Source of the DNA: Nitrospira sp. SG-bin2
GTDB lineage: Bacteria > Nitrospirota > Nitrospiria > Nitrospirales > Nitrospiraceae
DNA length: 64,000 nucleotides
Reading direction: 5' to 3'
Assembly: GCA_002083405.1 (NCBI GenBank)
Contig: LVWT01000054.1
Span: 1 to 64,000, forward strand
Part shown: positions 54,596-62,702 of the stretch, in pieces
How positions within the stretch are numbered: position 1 is the first letter of the stretch
Layout: the number at the start of each line of letters is the position of its first letter
Notes under the pieces: generated by a model
Database searches by the model: none
Told to the model about the DNA's origin: nothing
The model's input: the letters and a program-made list of their open reading frames with translations, nothing else
Program-made: the position numbers and the translations under genes

Positions 54596-55309
54596 GTGGA
54601 AAACGTCGTCCCGATGGATGTTGAGCGGCTGTTGAACTCAGAGGAGACGTCGGTCTCTGTCCGTCATGATCGGGAATTCTTTACGCGTTTGGCTAAGGCA
54701 TTTCTGGAGCAGGCATCGGGCGATCCGGCCATGGAGATGGCTGTTCCTGAACGCACGCCTGATGAAATCGGTAAAGCCTGCCCCCTTCGGATGGTCGGCG
54801 TCGCCTCTGTCCGGGGCTCGGAGTGCCGACTCATTCTGGAGTCCGATCCCGCTCACGTCTCCGGAGTCGTGACGTGGTTGATGCACGTCACAGCCTCGAC
54901 ATTGCCAGACATCCGGCAATTACACCTGCGCAGCGCGTTGCACGAACTGCTGTGCAACGCCGTGGAGCACGGCAACCTTGAAATGGGCTATCAGGAAAAA
55001 CAGCAGGCGTTGGTGCAGGGTCGATATGAGGAATTGCTCCGGCAGCGGCTGGCCGTTCCCTGCCTCAACGTTCGGCGGATCGCGATTCATGTCCGCTATG
55101 AGAACGATGCAGAGCGGCTGATCTATCGCATCGTCGACGAAGGAAACGGGTTCGCGTGGCGGCAATTTCTCCAGTGCTCCGATGAGGCCTGCGAGCCGGC
55201 TGCTGTCAACGGGCGGGGAATCTTTATCGCGCGGTCCTTGTGTCCCAGCCTGACCTACAATGAGCGAGGCAATGAGGTAACGATCACGATCACAGGTTTC
55301 CCCGTCTGA
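54596..55309 (+). CDS. RsbW-like ATP-binding kinase protein
   Basis: A 237-residue protein started at GTG 54596, eight bases after AAAGGAG. Only the C-terminal two thirds match the GHKL/HATPase_c_2 fold: HELLCNAVEHGNLEMGY (N box), IVDEGNGFAWRQF (G1 box) and VNGRGIFIARSL (G2 box). The first 85 residues are extra and resemble no anti-sigma factor I know. It would phosphorylate the STAS protein and bind the final target. Because no sigma factor lies nearby, the output could be a kinase, cyclase or other enzyme. It is the last gene of the module. Confidence 0.85.
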   Translation: MENVVPMDVERLLNSEETSVSVRHDREFFTRLAKAFLEQASGDPAMEMAVPERTPDEIGKACPLRMVGVASVRGSECRLILESDPAHVSGVVTWLMHVTASTLPDIRQLHLRSALHELLCNAVEHGNLEMGYQEKQQALVQGRYEELLRQRLAVPCLNVRRIAIHVRYENDAERLIYRIVDEGNGFAWRQFLQCSDEACEPAAVNGRGIFIARSLCPSLTYNERGNEVTITITGFPV

Positions 55310-55392
55310 TGAGCGGTTGTCGGCTCGCCTCGCGCACGAGGCGGCAGATCGGGACTGTTCACTTCCATGCCGGTACAGGGTAAGCTGAACGG

Positions 55393-57702
55393 ATGTCTTC
55401 TGAGGGTTCCTCCGGCCTGTCGATGTGGATCCGTTGCGGTCTCTACACGTCTCTCGGCATTCTTGGAGCGGGGGTGACGGGGCTTGCCGTATACGGCTTC
55501 ATCCTCTCGATGACGCTGACCTTGCCGAAGAGCGATGAGCATCCTCCGCTGTTGATCTATGGCGCGCCGTTCTTGCTCAAACCTGGGCTGTCGGTGGAGC
55601 GGTCCGGGTTGCTGGATCGGTTGCATCGGTTGGAATACCGACGAGTCCGCACCGCGCCGAAGGCCGCCGGTGAATATATCCTTACGGACGATGTGATCGA
55701 TCTTGTGTTACACGCCCAGGAAGAAGCTCAGCTTCCGGCCAGACGCGTCCGTCTGAGATTGGCGGACGGCATGGTGAGCGAGGTGCTCACGCTGCCGGAC
55801 GAACAACCGGCCCCGTTCGTTGCGCTCGAACCGGCGGTCATCAGCGGCATGCGCGCCGGGTCCAAACAGGTCAGGGAGTGGATTCCGCTGAGCCGCATCC
55901 CGCCGCTGCTGGTTCAGACGCTGCTGGCCGTCGAAGACCGCCGCTTCTTTTCCCATTATGGGATCGATCCTATCGCCGTCGGCCGGGCGTTGTGGACCAA
56001 CATGACCCGTGGTGCCGTGGTACAGGGAGGGAGCACGCTGACGCAACAGCTGGCAAAGAACCTCTACTATTCACCGCAGCGAACCATGCGGCGTAAATTT
56101 CAAGAGTTTATGGCGGCCGTTGTACTGGAGTTGAAGTATCGGAAAGAAGACATTCTCGAAAGTTATCTGAACGAGATCTATCTGGGCCAGTCCGGGTCCG
56201 TGTCCATCTATGGCGTCGGAGAGGCGGCCCATCGTTACTTCGGCAAGGGCCTCGACGAATTGTCGGTCGATGAGGTGGCGTTGATCGTCGGATTGATCAA
56301 GGGGCCCAACACCTATTCGCCGGTGAAACACCTCGAGCATGCGACAGAGCGCAGGAACATCGTGCTCCGCCGACTTCGAGATCAGGAATTGGTGACGGAA
56401 CAGGATTGGACAAAGGCGGTCAATCGTCCGGTGCGGGTGGCGCTGACCCAGGATGCGCTGAGTGATGCGCCCTATTTCGTCGACTATCTTCTGCGGGAAG
56501 TCGAGGAAGCGACCGGCATGGGTATTCCGGAGGGAGCCCGGATCTTTTCGACGCTCGATCCGTGGATTCAGCAGCGTGCCGCACAGGCGTTGCAGCGGGG
56601 ATTAGCCAGCCTGGAAACAGCCTATCCGACGCTTCAGGGGGGCGAATCGTCGCTTCAGGGAGCGGTTGTTGTGCTGGAGGCGAAGACCGGACACATTCTT
56701 GCGATGGTTGGCGGGCGGGACTATCGTGTGAGCCAATTCAACCGAGCCGCTCAAGCGCATCGGTCGGCCGGGTCGCTCTTCAAACCGTTTGTGTATCTGG
56801 CTGCGTTTGAGGCGGCACGGGATCAGGGGGAGGCCGGGTTGACTCCCGCTACCTTGCTCGAGGATGAGCCGGTCACCTTGGAGTCCGGAACCGGCCCCTG
56901 GTCGCCGCAGAATTACGATCGACAATATCGCGGCCAGGTTACGGTGCGAACCGCGCTTGAACAATCATTGAATGTCCCCGCCGTGCGAGTGGCACACCGG
57001 ACCGGTATCGGACCCTTTCTCAGCATGCTGCAGGCATTCGGGATCACGACGCCGCTGCCCAGTAATCTCTCCGTTGCATTGGGCAGCTCCGCTGTCTCGT
57101 TGCTCGACATTACATCGGCCTACGGGGGATTGGCCAATGGGGGTATTGCGGTGCGTCCGATCGCAGTCTCCAATATTGCGCGCGAGACCGGTGAGACGGT
57201 CTGGAGCCCGATCATCGATCGCCGCCAGGCCGTCTCCCCGCAAGGCGCCTACCTTGTGACGTCGCTGTTGAAAGGGGTGGTCGATCAGGGAACCGGCGTC
57301 AGGGCCAGAGTGCTCGGTGTGCAAGGTCCGGTCGCGGGCAAGACCGGTACAACGGACGGGTATCGAGACGCGTGGTTTGTCGGCTATACGACGGATCTTG
57401 TGATCGGGGTGTGGGTGGGATTCGACGATGAGCGGCCGATCAAACTGACAGGCGCGCAAGCGGCGCTTCCGATTTGGAGCGAGTTGGCAGGCCGGCTTAT
57501 TCGACCGGACCAGCCGGACTTTGAAATGCCTGATGGACTGGTCGAGCGCCGGATCGATCCCAAAACCGGCCAGCTGGCCACGTCTCAATGTCCGGAGAAA
57601 ATACTCGAGATCTTCATTGCCGGCACAGAGCCGACCGTCTATTGCGAAATCCATGGGGGAGGAATGTGGGAACGGCTCAAGCAGACGTTCGGATTCTTCT
57701 GA
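55393..57702 (+). CDS. Class A penicillin-binding protein, PBP1b-like
   Basis: A 769-residue bifunctional peptidoglycan synthase. One helix (about 14-40) is followed by a UB2H-like region (LHRLEYRRVRTAPKAAGEY). The glycosyltransferase domain has VEDRRFFSHYG with catalytic Glu181, and QGGSTLTQQLAKNLYYS. The transpeptidase domain has SLFK (Ser461-Lys464), SLN (525-527) and KTG (650-652). The UB2H domain in E. coli binds the LpoB activator; no LpoB-like gene is seen here. It is followed by a bactofilin gene 117 bp later, which suggests a link to cell shape. Confidence 0.95.
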   Translation: MSSEGSSGLSMWIRCGLYTSLGILGAGVTGLAVYGFILSMTLTLPKSDEHPPLLIYGAPFLLKPGLSVERSGLLDRLHRLEYRRVRTAPKAAGEYILTDDVIDLVLHAQEEAQLPARRVRLRLADGMVSEVLTLPDEQPAPFVALEPAVISGMRAGSKQVREWIPLSRIPPLLVQTLLAVEDRRFFSHYGIDPIAVGRALWTNMTRGAVVQGGSTLTQQLAKNLYYSPQRTMRRKFQEFMAAVVLELKYRKEDILESYLNEIYLGQSGSVSIYGVGEAAHRYFGKGLDELSVDEVALIVGLIKGPNTYSPVKHLEHATERRNIVLRRLRDQELVTEQDWTKAVNRPVRVALTQDALSDAPYFVDYLLREVEEATGMGIPEGARIFSTLDPWIQQRAAQALQRGLASLETAYPTLQGGESSLQGAVVVLEAKTGHILAMVGGRDYRVSQFNRAAQAHRSAGSLFKPFVYLAAFEAARDQGEAGLTPATLLEDEPVTLESGTGPWSPQNYDRQYRGQVTVRTALEQSLNVPAVRVAHRTGIGPFLSMLQAFGITTPLPSNLSVALGSSAVSLLDITSAYGGLANGGIAVRPIAVSNIARETGETVWSPIIDRRQAVSPQGAYLVTSLLKGVVDQGTGVRARVLGVQGPVAGKTGTTDGYRDAWFVGYTTDLVIGVWVGFDDERPIKLTGAQAALPIWSELAGRLIRPDQPDFEMPDGLVERRIDPKTGQLATSQCPEKILEIFIAGTEPTVYCEIHGGGMWERLKQTFGFF

Positions 57703-57754
57703 TCCGGGGGATGAGGCCCGAGCCTGCATGACCTGTCTCCGCCGATTCTTAACA

Positions 57755-57766
57755 ACTACTAGTAGT
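57755..57766. promoter_or_regulatory. Perfect 12-bp palindrome upstream of bactofilin gene
   Basis: ACTACTAGTAGT reads the same on both strands. It lies 54 bp before the bactofilin start, in a gap where a promoter would be expected. It could be an operator for a dimeric regulator, or chance. Confidence 0.25.
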
Positions 57767-57819
57767 CCACCTCGTCTTGCGGTATTCTGGCCCTGGCCGG
57801 TTTCAACGAGGAGTTCCCC

Positions 57820-58263
57820 ATGAAAAAAACAGGATATATGGACGACGGTAATATTACGCTGCTCGCCAAAGGGGTCGAACTGAAGGGTGAGATCAAAGTC
57901 GAAGGCACAGTGCGGATCGATGGCAGGCTGGAAGGCGATGTGCAGACCAAGGGCGAAGTCATCGTCGGTGAAGATGGAATCGTCAAGGGAACGATTTCAG
58001 CCGGATCGCTCATCAGCAGCGGCCGTATCAAGGCCACGGTGACGGCGACGGAACGGGTGCAGCTGCTAAAAACGGCGACATTGATCGGCGAAGTGCATTG
58101 TCCGGTCATGGTGATGGAGGAGGGGGCCAAGTTTCAGGGAGTCAGCGACATGGGCGCGACGGCCTGGCCGGAAGAGGCACCCCGATTGCCCGGCAACGTC
58201 CGTGACATGAATCAGCATCGCGGAAGATCTGTGGCCTTGATCGGAAAAGAGCCCGACCTCTAG
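57820..58263 (+). CDS. Bactofilin (polymer-forming cytoskeletal protein)
   Basis: A 147-residue protein with GAGGAG before ATG 57820. Residues 12-110 are the DUF583 beta-helix: ITLLAKGVELKGEIKVEGT, RIDGRLEGDVQTKGEVIVG, GTISAGSLISSGRIKATV, each turn about 17 residues. Bactofilins polymerise without nucleotide into filaments that recruit cell wall enzymes. The preceding PBP gene is a natural client. No M23 peptidase partner is seen in the window. Confidence 0.95.
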   Translation: MKKTGYMDDGNITLLAKGVELKGEIKVEGTVRIDGRLEGDVQTKGEVIVGEDGIVKGTISAGSLISSGRIKATVTATERVQLLKTATLIGEVHCPVMVMEEGAKFQGVSDMGATAWPEEAPRLPGNVRDMNQHRGRSVALIGKEPDL

Positions 58264-58465
58264 CCCTCATTATTTAGGATTCTTCTGCGGCAATCGCCGA
58301 TCCGCTGTTCTTTCCCCTGTCGTTCGTGAAGCGTATCTCGTGAAGCCCGCTTCGCCCGCTCGCCTCGCATTGTCGGCGGATCGGGCTCAGCGAGGCGAGC
58401 GCACGACAGAAAGGGAGAGCTTCCCTGCTCTTGCGAGATACGCGATACGCTTCACGAGATACGTG
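58262..58465. repeat. Inverted-repeat element, family 2, truncated copy
   Basis: Begins AGCCCTCATTATT (58262), almost the same as the end of the copy at 31092, and shares CTTCTGCGGCAATCGCCGAT. The arm CGTATCTCGTGAAGC (58332-58346) is perfectly complementary to GCTTCACGAGATACG (58449-58463). A nested pair GCTCGCCTCGC (58358-58368) and GCGAGGCGAGC (58390-58400) extends the hairpin. The outer right arm of the first copy is missing. It ends 14 bp before the AI-2E-family gene. Confidence 0.65.
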
Positions 58466-58478
58466 TCCTCACGACCCC

Positions 58479-59576
58479 ATGACTCAACAGCAACTGTTCT
58501 CCATCGCATTTTTTGCCCTTCTGGCTCTGCTGCTCTACCAGATGGGGCTCATGCTCCAGCCGTTTGTGTTTTCAGCTCTGTTGGCCGGACTCTTGGCCCA
58601 TTGGGCCTTCCCCCTCCATCGTAGGCTTTCCAAGCTGTTCAATGATAATGAGACATTGTCTGCCATGGTGCTGACCCTCGGGGCGTTGGGTATGGTCGTC
58701 GTGCCGTTGGTAGTGATGGGGGTGATGTTGGTGCACGAGGCCGGGGCGGCGGAGCAAGCAATTCGATTATGGATCGCAGCCGGCGGACTTCACCGGCTAC
58801 CGGACCAATTGGCGACGGTCCCCCTCATCGGGGAATGGTTGCGGGCTGCCGCTGTCGAGGTCGATACACAGAGATTTTCGATGGAGCAGTCGGTGCTGGC
58901 TGGTGCGAAAGGGCTCAGCCAGTTTCTGGTCGGCCAGATGGGTGATTTGCTCAAGAACGCGGTTCTCCTGGTGACGGACTTCTTCATTATGCTGCTGGTG
59001 TTGTTTTTCCTATTCAAGGACGGCTCGAAATGGTTCGCCGCCTTCTACGAGCTGATTCCGATGGACAAGTCGCATAAACAGAAAATCGTGACCCGGCTGG
59101 ATCAAACGATCCGCGCGGTGGTCAAGGGGATGTTGGTGACGGCGATCGTCCAGGGTGTGTTGGCTGGGCTGGCCTATCTCGCGCTTGACGTTCCCTTTCC
59201 TATGGTGCTCACGGCATTGACCATCATCCTGGCGCCGATTCCGTTCGGCGGAACGGCGCTGGTCTGGGGGCCGGTCGTGCTCTATTTGTTTTGGATCGGT
59301 CCGGCTGGAAAAGCCCTCATCATGTTGGCGTGGGGCATCGGCGTGGTATCCATGGTCGATCAGTTTCTTCGACCCTGGCTGATCGGTCAGGGTGTTCAGA
59401 TTCCCGTCCTGCTCCTGGTGTTGAGCGTGCTCGGAGGGCTGTCGCTCTACGGCATACTGGGGCTCTTCGTCGGACCGATCCTGGTCAGCCTCCTGATGAC
59501 GGCGGTCCAAATCTACCGAGACGAATATCACACGGCGGCGAATCCCACTCCGACAAGTCCTGTCGCGCCTCCGTAG
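58479..59576 (+). CDS. AI-2E-family (PerM/DUF20) membrane protein
   Basis: A 365-residue membrane protein with about seven helices. Features typical of the family: LLLYQMGLMLQPFVFSALLAG, AFPLHRRLSKLF, LLKNAVLLVTDFFIMLLVLFFLFKDG region, and VVKGMLVTAIVQGVLAGLAY with the late LYGILGLFVGPILVSLL. The family includes exporters of autoinducer-2 and Na+/H+ antiporters; no substrate can be named. ATG 58479 has no strong ribosome site. It directly follows a family 2 repeat element, which may affect its expression. Confidence 0.9.
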   Translation: MTQQQLFSIAFFALLALLLYQMGLMLQPFVFSALLAGLLAHWAFPLHRRLSKLFNDNETLSAMVLTLGALGMVVVPLVVMGVMLVHEAGAAEQAIRLWIAAGGLHRLPDQLATVPLIGEWLRAAAVEVDTQRFSMEQSVLAGAKGLSQFLVGQMGDLLKNAVLLVTDFFIMLLVLFFLFKDGSKWFAAFYELIPMDKSHKQKIVTRLDQTIRAVVKGMLVTAIVQGVLAGLAYLALDVPFPMVLTALTIILAPIPFGGTALVWGPVVLYLFWIGPAGKALIMLAWGIGVVSMVDQFLRPWLIGQGVQIPVLLLVLSVLGGLSLYGILGLFVGPILVSLLMTAVQIYRDEYHTAANPTPTSPVAPP

Positions 59577-59664
59577 CTGCTTCGTCAATCGTCATACGTT
59601 GACCGTGGGAGCCGGATTCTCGGCTGCGCGCTTGGCAACGTGTGTGTGATGATTGACGGTCTTT

Positions 59665-60258
59665 CTATTCCAGCGGAATCGTAATGGCGATGGCGCCGAT
59701 CACGTCGTTCAACTTGAAATCCTGCTTCGGGCTCAAGGGATGGCTGTTGTGGCATGTCACGCAGGCGGCCGAGACGGCGCGGTCTGGGTAGATGGCCTGG
59801 AAGTATTGCTTCTTGCCGCTGGCGACGATGCCGGTGACAGGCCGTTCAGGTTGACGCCGGAGCGTATCGAGTGCTTTGCGTTCAAAATCTGTGGCCGGGG
59901 CATTACGCTGATAGATCGGCCACTGCCCGATGAGCCGGTAGCGAATTCCATTTCCCCTTTCTGCGGCGAGTCGACCTGAATGTTGAAGGAATTGCGCAGG
60001 AAGCGGGAGGGCATTCTCTTGTTCCCAATTCTCAGCTGCCGATACGATGCCTTTTTCCTGCATGCGATTGACGATGTGGATAGTGTAAATCGTGCGATCG
60101 GCTTCCAGCACGGCATGGACGTAATCGGTGACTTTATCCGGCGGAATGCCGTCCGCTCCAGGGGCGGTCTTCGCGAGTAGGAGCGAGGCGATTCCCCAGG
60201 TCCCTGCTATGACAAGGGCGATGGTTCCGGCTCTGAACGCGACACGGATGGAGTCCAT
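59665..60258 (-). CDS. Exported DUF3365-type heme sensor protein with CxxCH
   Basis: A 197-residue protein from ATG 60258, with AGAGGGG before it. An N-terminal signal anchor (TIALVIAGTWGIASLLLA) is followed by a DUF3365/Tll0287-like PAS-related domain. Near the end, ACVTCHNSHPLSPKQDFKLN has a c-type heme site (C-V-T-C-H), and VIGAIAITIPL closes the domain. Such proteins are proposed periplasmic redox sensors. The gene starts 52 bp inside the end of the upstream kinase gene, indicating translational coupling, so it may tell the kinase the redox state of the periplasm. Confidence 0.82.
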   Translation of the reverse strand: MDSIRVAFRAGTIALVIAGTWGIASLLLAKTAPGADGIPPDKVTDYVHAVLEADRTIYTIHIVNRMQEKGIVSAAENWEQENALPLPAQFLQHSGRLAAERGNGIRYRLIGQWPIYQRNAPATDFERKALDTLRRQPERPVTGIVASGKKQYFQAIYPDRAVSAACVTCHNSHPLSPKQDFKLNDVIGAIAITIPLE

Positions 60259-62702
60259 GGTCCCCTCTCTGCCGCAGTGGCAAGGATCGGCAAAGTTAGA
60301 GTACAGGTGGTTCCGCGCCCTTCGAGACTCTCGATGCGGACGTCGCCCCCGAATTTTCTGATGATACGTCTCGCCACCGTCAAGCCGAGGCCGGACCCTT
60401 CTCCCTGCCCCTTGGTTGTAAAAAATGGATCGAAGATTTTCGGTAAATGTTGCTTGGAGATGCCGGGCCCAGAATCGGTGATTGTTGCAGTGCCGGTGTG
60501 ATCCGACTGTGCGGTGGACAGCGTCAGCGTGCCGGAGCCTCTCATGGCCTGGACCGCGTTGGTGATCACATTCATCAACGCCTGCCGAAGCTGGTCGGGC
60601 AGCGCCAGTACCTGCACGTTTCCCGCGTAGCATTTGGTGACCGTGATGCCCGCCATCTCCATCGCTGTCTGTATCGTCGCCAGTGCCCGGTCTAATTCAT
60701 CTTCGAGCGACACCGCCAGGCGCTGATTCGAGACTTCCCGGCTTGCTACGCCGGTGAAGTCTCGGATGATCGTCGCCATGCGTCGGCCATGCGCCACGAT
60801 ATCGCGGGCATAGGCCTTCACCCGTTCAAGGCTCGGCTCTTCCTGGATCGCCTCGCCTAATCCGACGATTCCGAATAACGGATTGTTGAGTTCATGGCCG
60901 ATTCCGGCTGTCAACACGCTCAGGCTGTCCGTTTTTTCGGCCTGGACGAGCTGGTCTTGCAGCCGGCTCTCGTCCGTCGTGTCTCGCAAGACCAGGCCGA
61001 TACTATCTGCTTGTCCTGGTCTGGCCGGCATCCGGAACCACTGGTAATGGTAGACGCGTGTTCCGATGTGGAGATCCGAACGGCTGACGGACGATCGAGA
61101 TTCAGCGGTAGGAACGAGCGGATCTCTTGGGGACTCGATACGGTTCGCGCCGGCTTGCGAGTCTGCCCTGTTTCGATCGGCGCGAAATTCTTGCCGGAGT
61201 CGATGTTGGGCGTCGGCATCGAGCGAGAGGATGTTGGAAAGCGGGGCCGGCGGCTCATCCCGGATTGTGAACGATTCACGCGCCGCCCGGTTGATGTAGC
61301 GCACGACTCCATCGGCGTCGATCAAGAGGATGGGGGTGGGGACGGCATCCAGGATGTAGTCCGTAGACTGTTGCAGCACCTGGACTTCCTGGGTCTTTAA
61401 TTTGACTTCGTCGGTCAGTCCTGCGAAGGCGGCTTTCAGTTGTTGGTTCATGCGGTTGAATTCATCGGCCAAGTCCTCCAGCTCATCCCCTGTGCGGATC
61501 TGAATCGGTGTCCGGAGCTCGCCGCGTGCGATCGATTGGGCGGCCTGTTGGAGTTCCCGAACGGGAGTCACGATGCGGCCGGCCGCGGCGAACCCCAGGC
61601 CGGCTAGTAACGCGAGGGCGATGCTTCCAAAGACCGTGACCCAGATGAAGAGATGCTGGATTGGGGCAAACAGTTCATCGGACGACTGCCAGACGAATGT
61701 GTGCCAGGATGCGTTCTCAATCGAGCCGCTGGTCGTGTGGCTGGTTTGTGGCAAGGGGGCGAAGCCGATGACGGAAGCCGCCTGTCCGCCATGGCCGTCG
61801 CTGGGTGCTTCCGCCCAGCCCGGCTGTTGCGGCGTCACAAGGGGGAGGAGATTTCGATCAGACAGCGACACCCCCGTAGGCAGGAGCGGACAGCTGACGA
61901 CGATGCCGTTGGAATCGATCAGCATGACGTGGCCGGTTTTCCCGAATCGGATGACGTGGGTCGAGGGAGCAAAGAATTCTTTGGCATCAATGACGCGGTG
62001 GAGTACTCCGACGACTTCGTAGCGCAGGCTATCCATCACGGGGACGGAGATGGTGAAGACGTAGGCATTCACCTGCTGGTTGAACCGGATATCTTCGATA
62101 TAGAGTCTGCCCACTGCTTTGTTGAAGGCGCCCTGCCACCAGGGGGCGCGATCGTGACGGAAGTCCGGCTTTTCTCCCATCGCGGCGACGAGCAGGCCCT
62201 GCACATCGGTCAGGAACAACATTTTCGTCGATGCGCGGACGACGTGCGGAAGCAGTTGCCCTGGCGCGCTATGGATGCCGGCATAGTGTTCGTCGAGCAG
62301 CGCGCTCAAGGGACTTCCCATAATGGCATTGACGGCGGCGGGTTCTCCTGCCGTCCAGCGTTGTTCCAGGTCTGTCGGTGCGGCGGCCGGGCTCTTGGAG
62401 CGTCCGTCGCGCGGCGCATCGCGCCGCTGCTCCAGCTCGCGGATGATCGTGGGATCCCCGGCGATGCGCGCAGTCTGCGCGATTTCTTCGGCTATGAGAA
62501 GGTCGAGCTTGCGGGCTGCTTCCGTCGCCAGCGCTTTGAAACTTTCTCCGCTGACTTCCCGGATTTCCCGCGACCCTTGCCAAAATGCCATGCCCAGGCC
62601 GACGACGAGCGGAACGACTCCCACCAAGAGCATCGCGACGGTCAGTTTGGCCTTGAGTCCCCAGCCCTTGCCCCGCTGCGATGAAGTCGGCTTGATGCTC
62701 AT
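60207..62702 (-). CDS. Membrane histidine kinase, Cache-HAMP-PAS-HisKA-HATPase
   Basis: An 831-residue kinase. Helix 1 (AMLLVGVVPLVVGLGMAFW) and helix 2 (about 365-385) enclose a double-Cache-like periplasmic domain (MLFLTDVQGLLVAAMGEK; GKTGHVMLIDSNGIVVSC). HAMP follows (GRIVTPVRELQQAAQSIARG), then PAS (ILDAVPTPILLIDADGVVRY), HisKA with TAGIGHELNNPLFGIVGL (phospho-His), and an ATPase (DSGPGISKQHLPKIFDPF, GSGLGLTVARRI). It overlaps the start of its upstream neighbour by ATGA (62699-62702). The downstream heme protein gene begins inside its 3' end. The domain is suited to sense a small periplasmic ligand. Confidence 0.93.
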   Translation of the reverse strand: MSIKPTSSQRGKGWGLKAKLTVAMLLVGVVPLVVGLGMAFWQGSREIREVSGESFKALATEAARKLDLLIAEEIAQTARIAGDPTIIRELEQRRDAPRDGRSKSPAAAPTDLEQRWTAGEPAAVNAIMGSPLSALLDEHYAGIHSAPGQLLPHVVRASTKMLFLTDVQGLLVAAMGEKPDFRHDRAPWWQGAFNKAVGRLYIEDIRFNQQVNAYVFTISVPVMDSLRYEVVGVLHRVIDAKEFFAPSTHVIRFGKTGHVMLIDSNGIVVSCPLLPTGVSLSDRNLLPLVTPQQPGWAEAPSDGHGGQAASVIGFAPLPQTSHTTSGSIENASWHTFVWQSSDELFAPIQHLFIWVTVFGSIALALLAGLGFAAAGRIVTPVRELQQAAQSIARGELRTPIQIRTGDELEDLADEFNRMNQQLKAAFAGLTDEVKLKTQEVQVLQQSTDYILDAVPTPILLIDADGVVRYINRAARESFTIRDEPPAPLSNILSLDADAQHRLRQEFRADRNRADSQAGANRIESPRDPLVPTAESRSSVSRSDLHIGTRVYHYQWFRMPARPGQADSIGLVLRDTTDESRLQDQLVQAEKTDSLSVLTAGIGHELNNPLFGIVGLGEAIQEEPSLERVKAYARDIVAHGRRMATIIRDFTGVASREVSNQRLAVSLEDELDRALATIQTAMEMAGITVTKCYAGNVQVLALPDQLRQALMNVITNAVQAMRGSGTLTLSTAQSDHTGTATITDSGPGISKQHLPKIFDPFFTTKGQGEGSGLGLTVARRIIRKFGGDVRIESLEGRGTTCTLTLPILATAAERGPWTPSVSRSEPEPSPLS

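Noticed and set aside
55327..55342. GCCTCG-CGCA-CGAGGC hairpin after the RsbW-like gene as a terminator
   Set aside because: The stem is good but only 6 bp and no T run follows, so intrinsic termination is unlikely.
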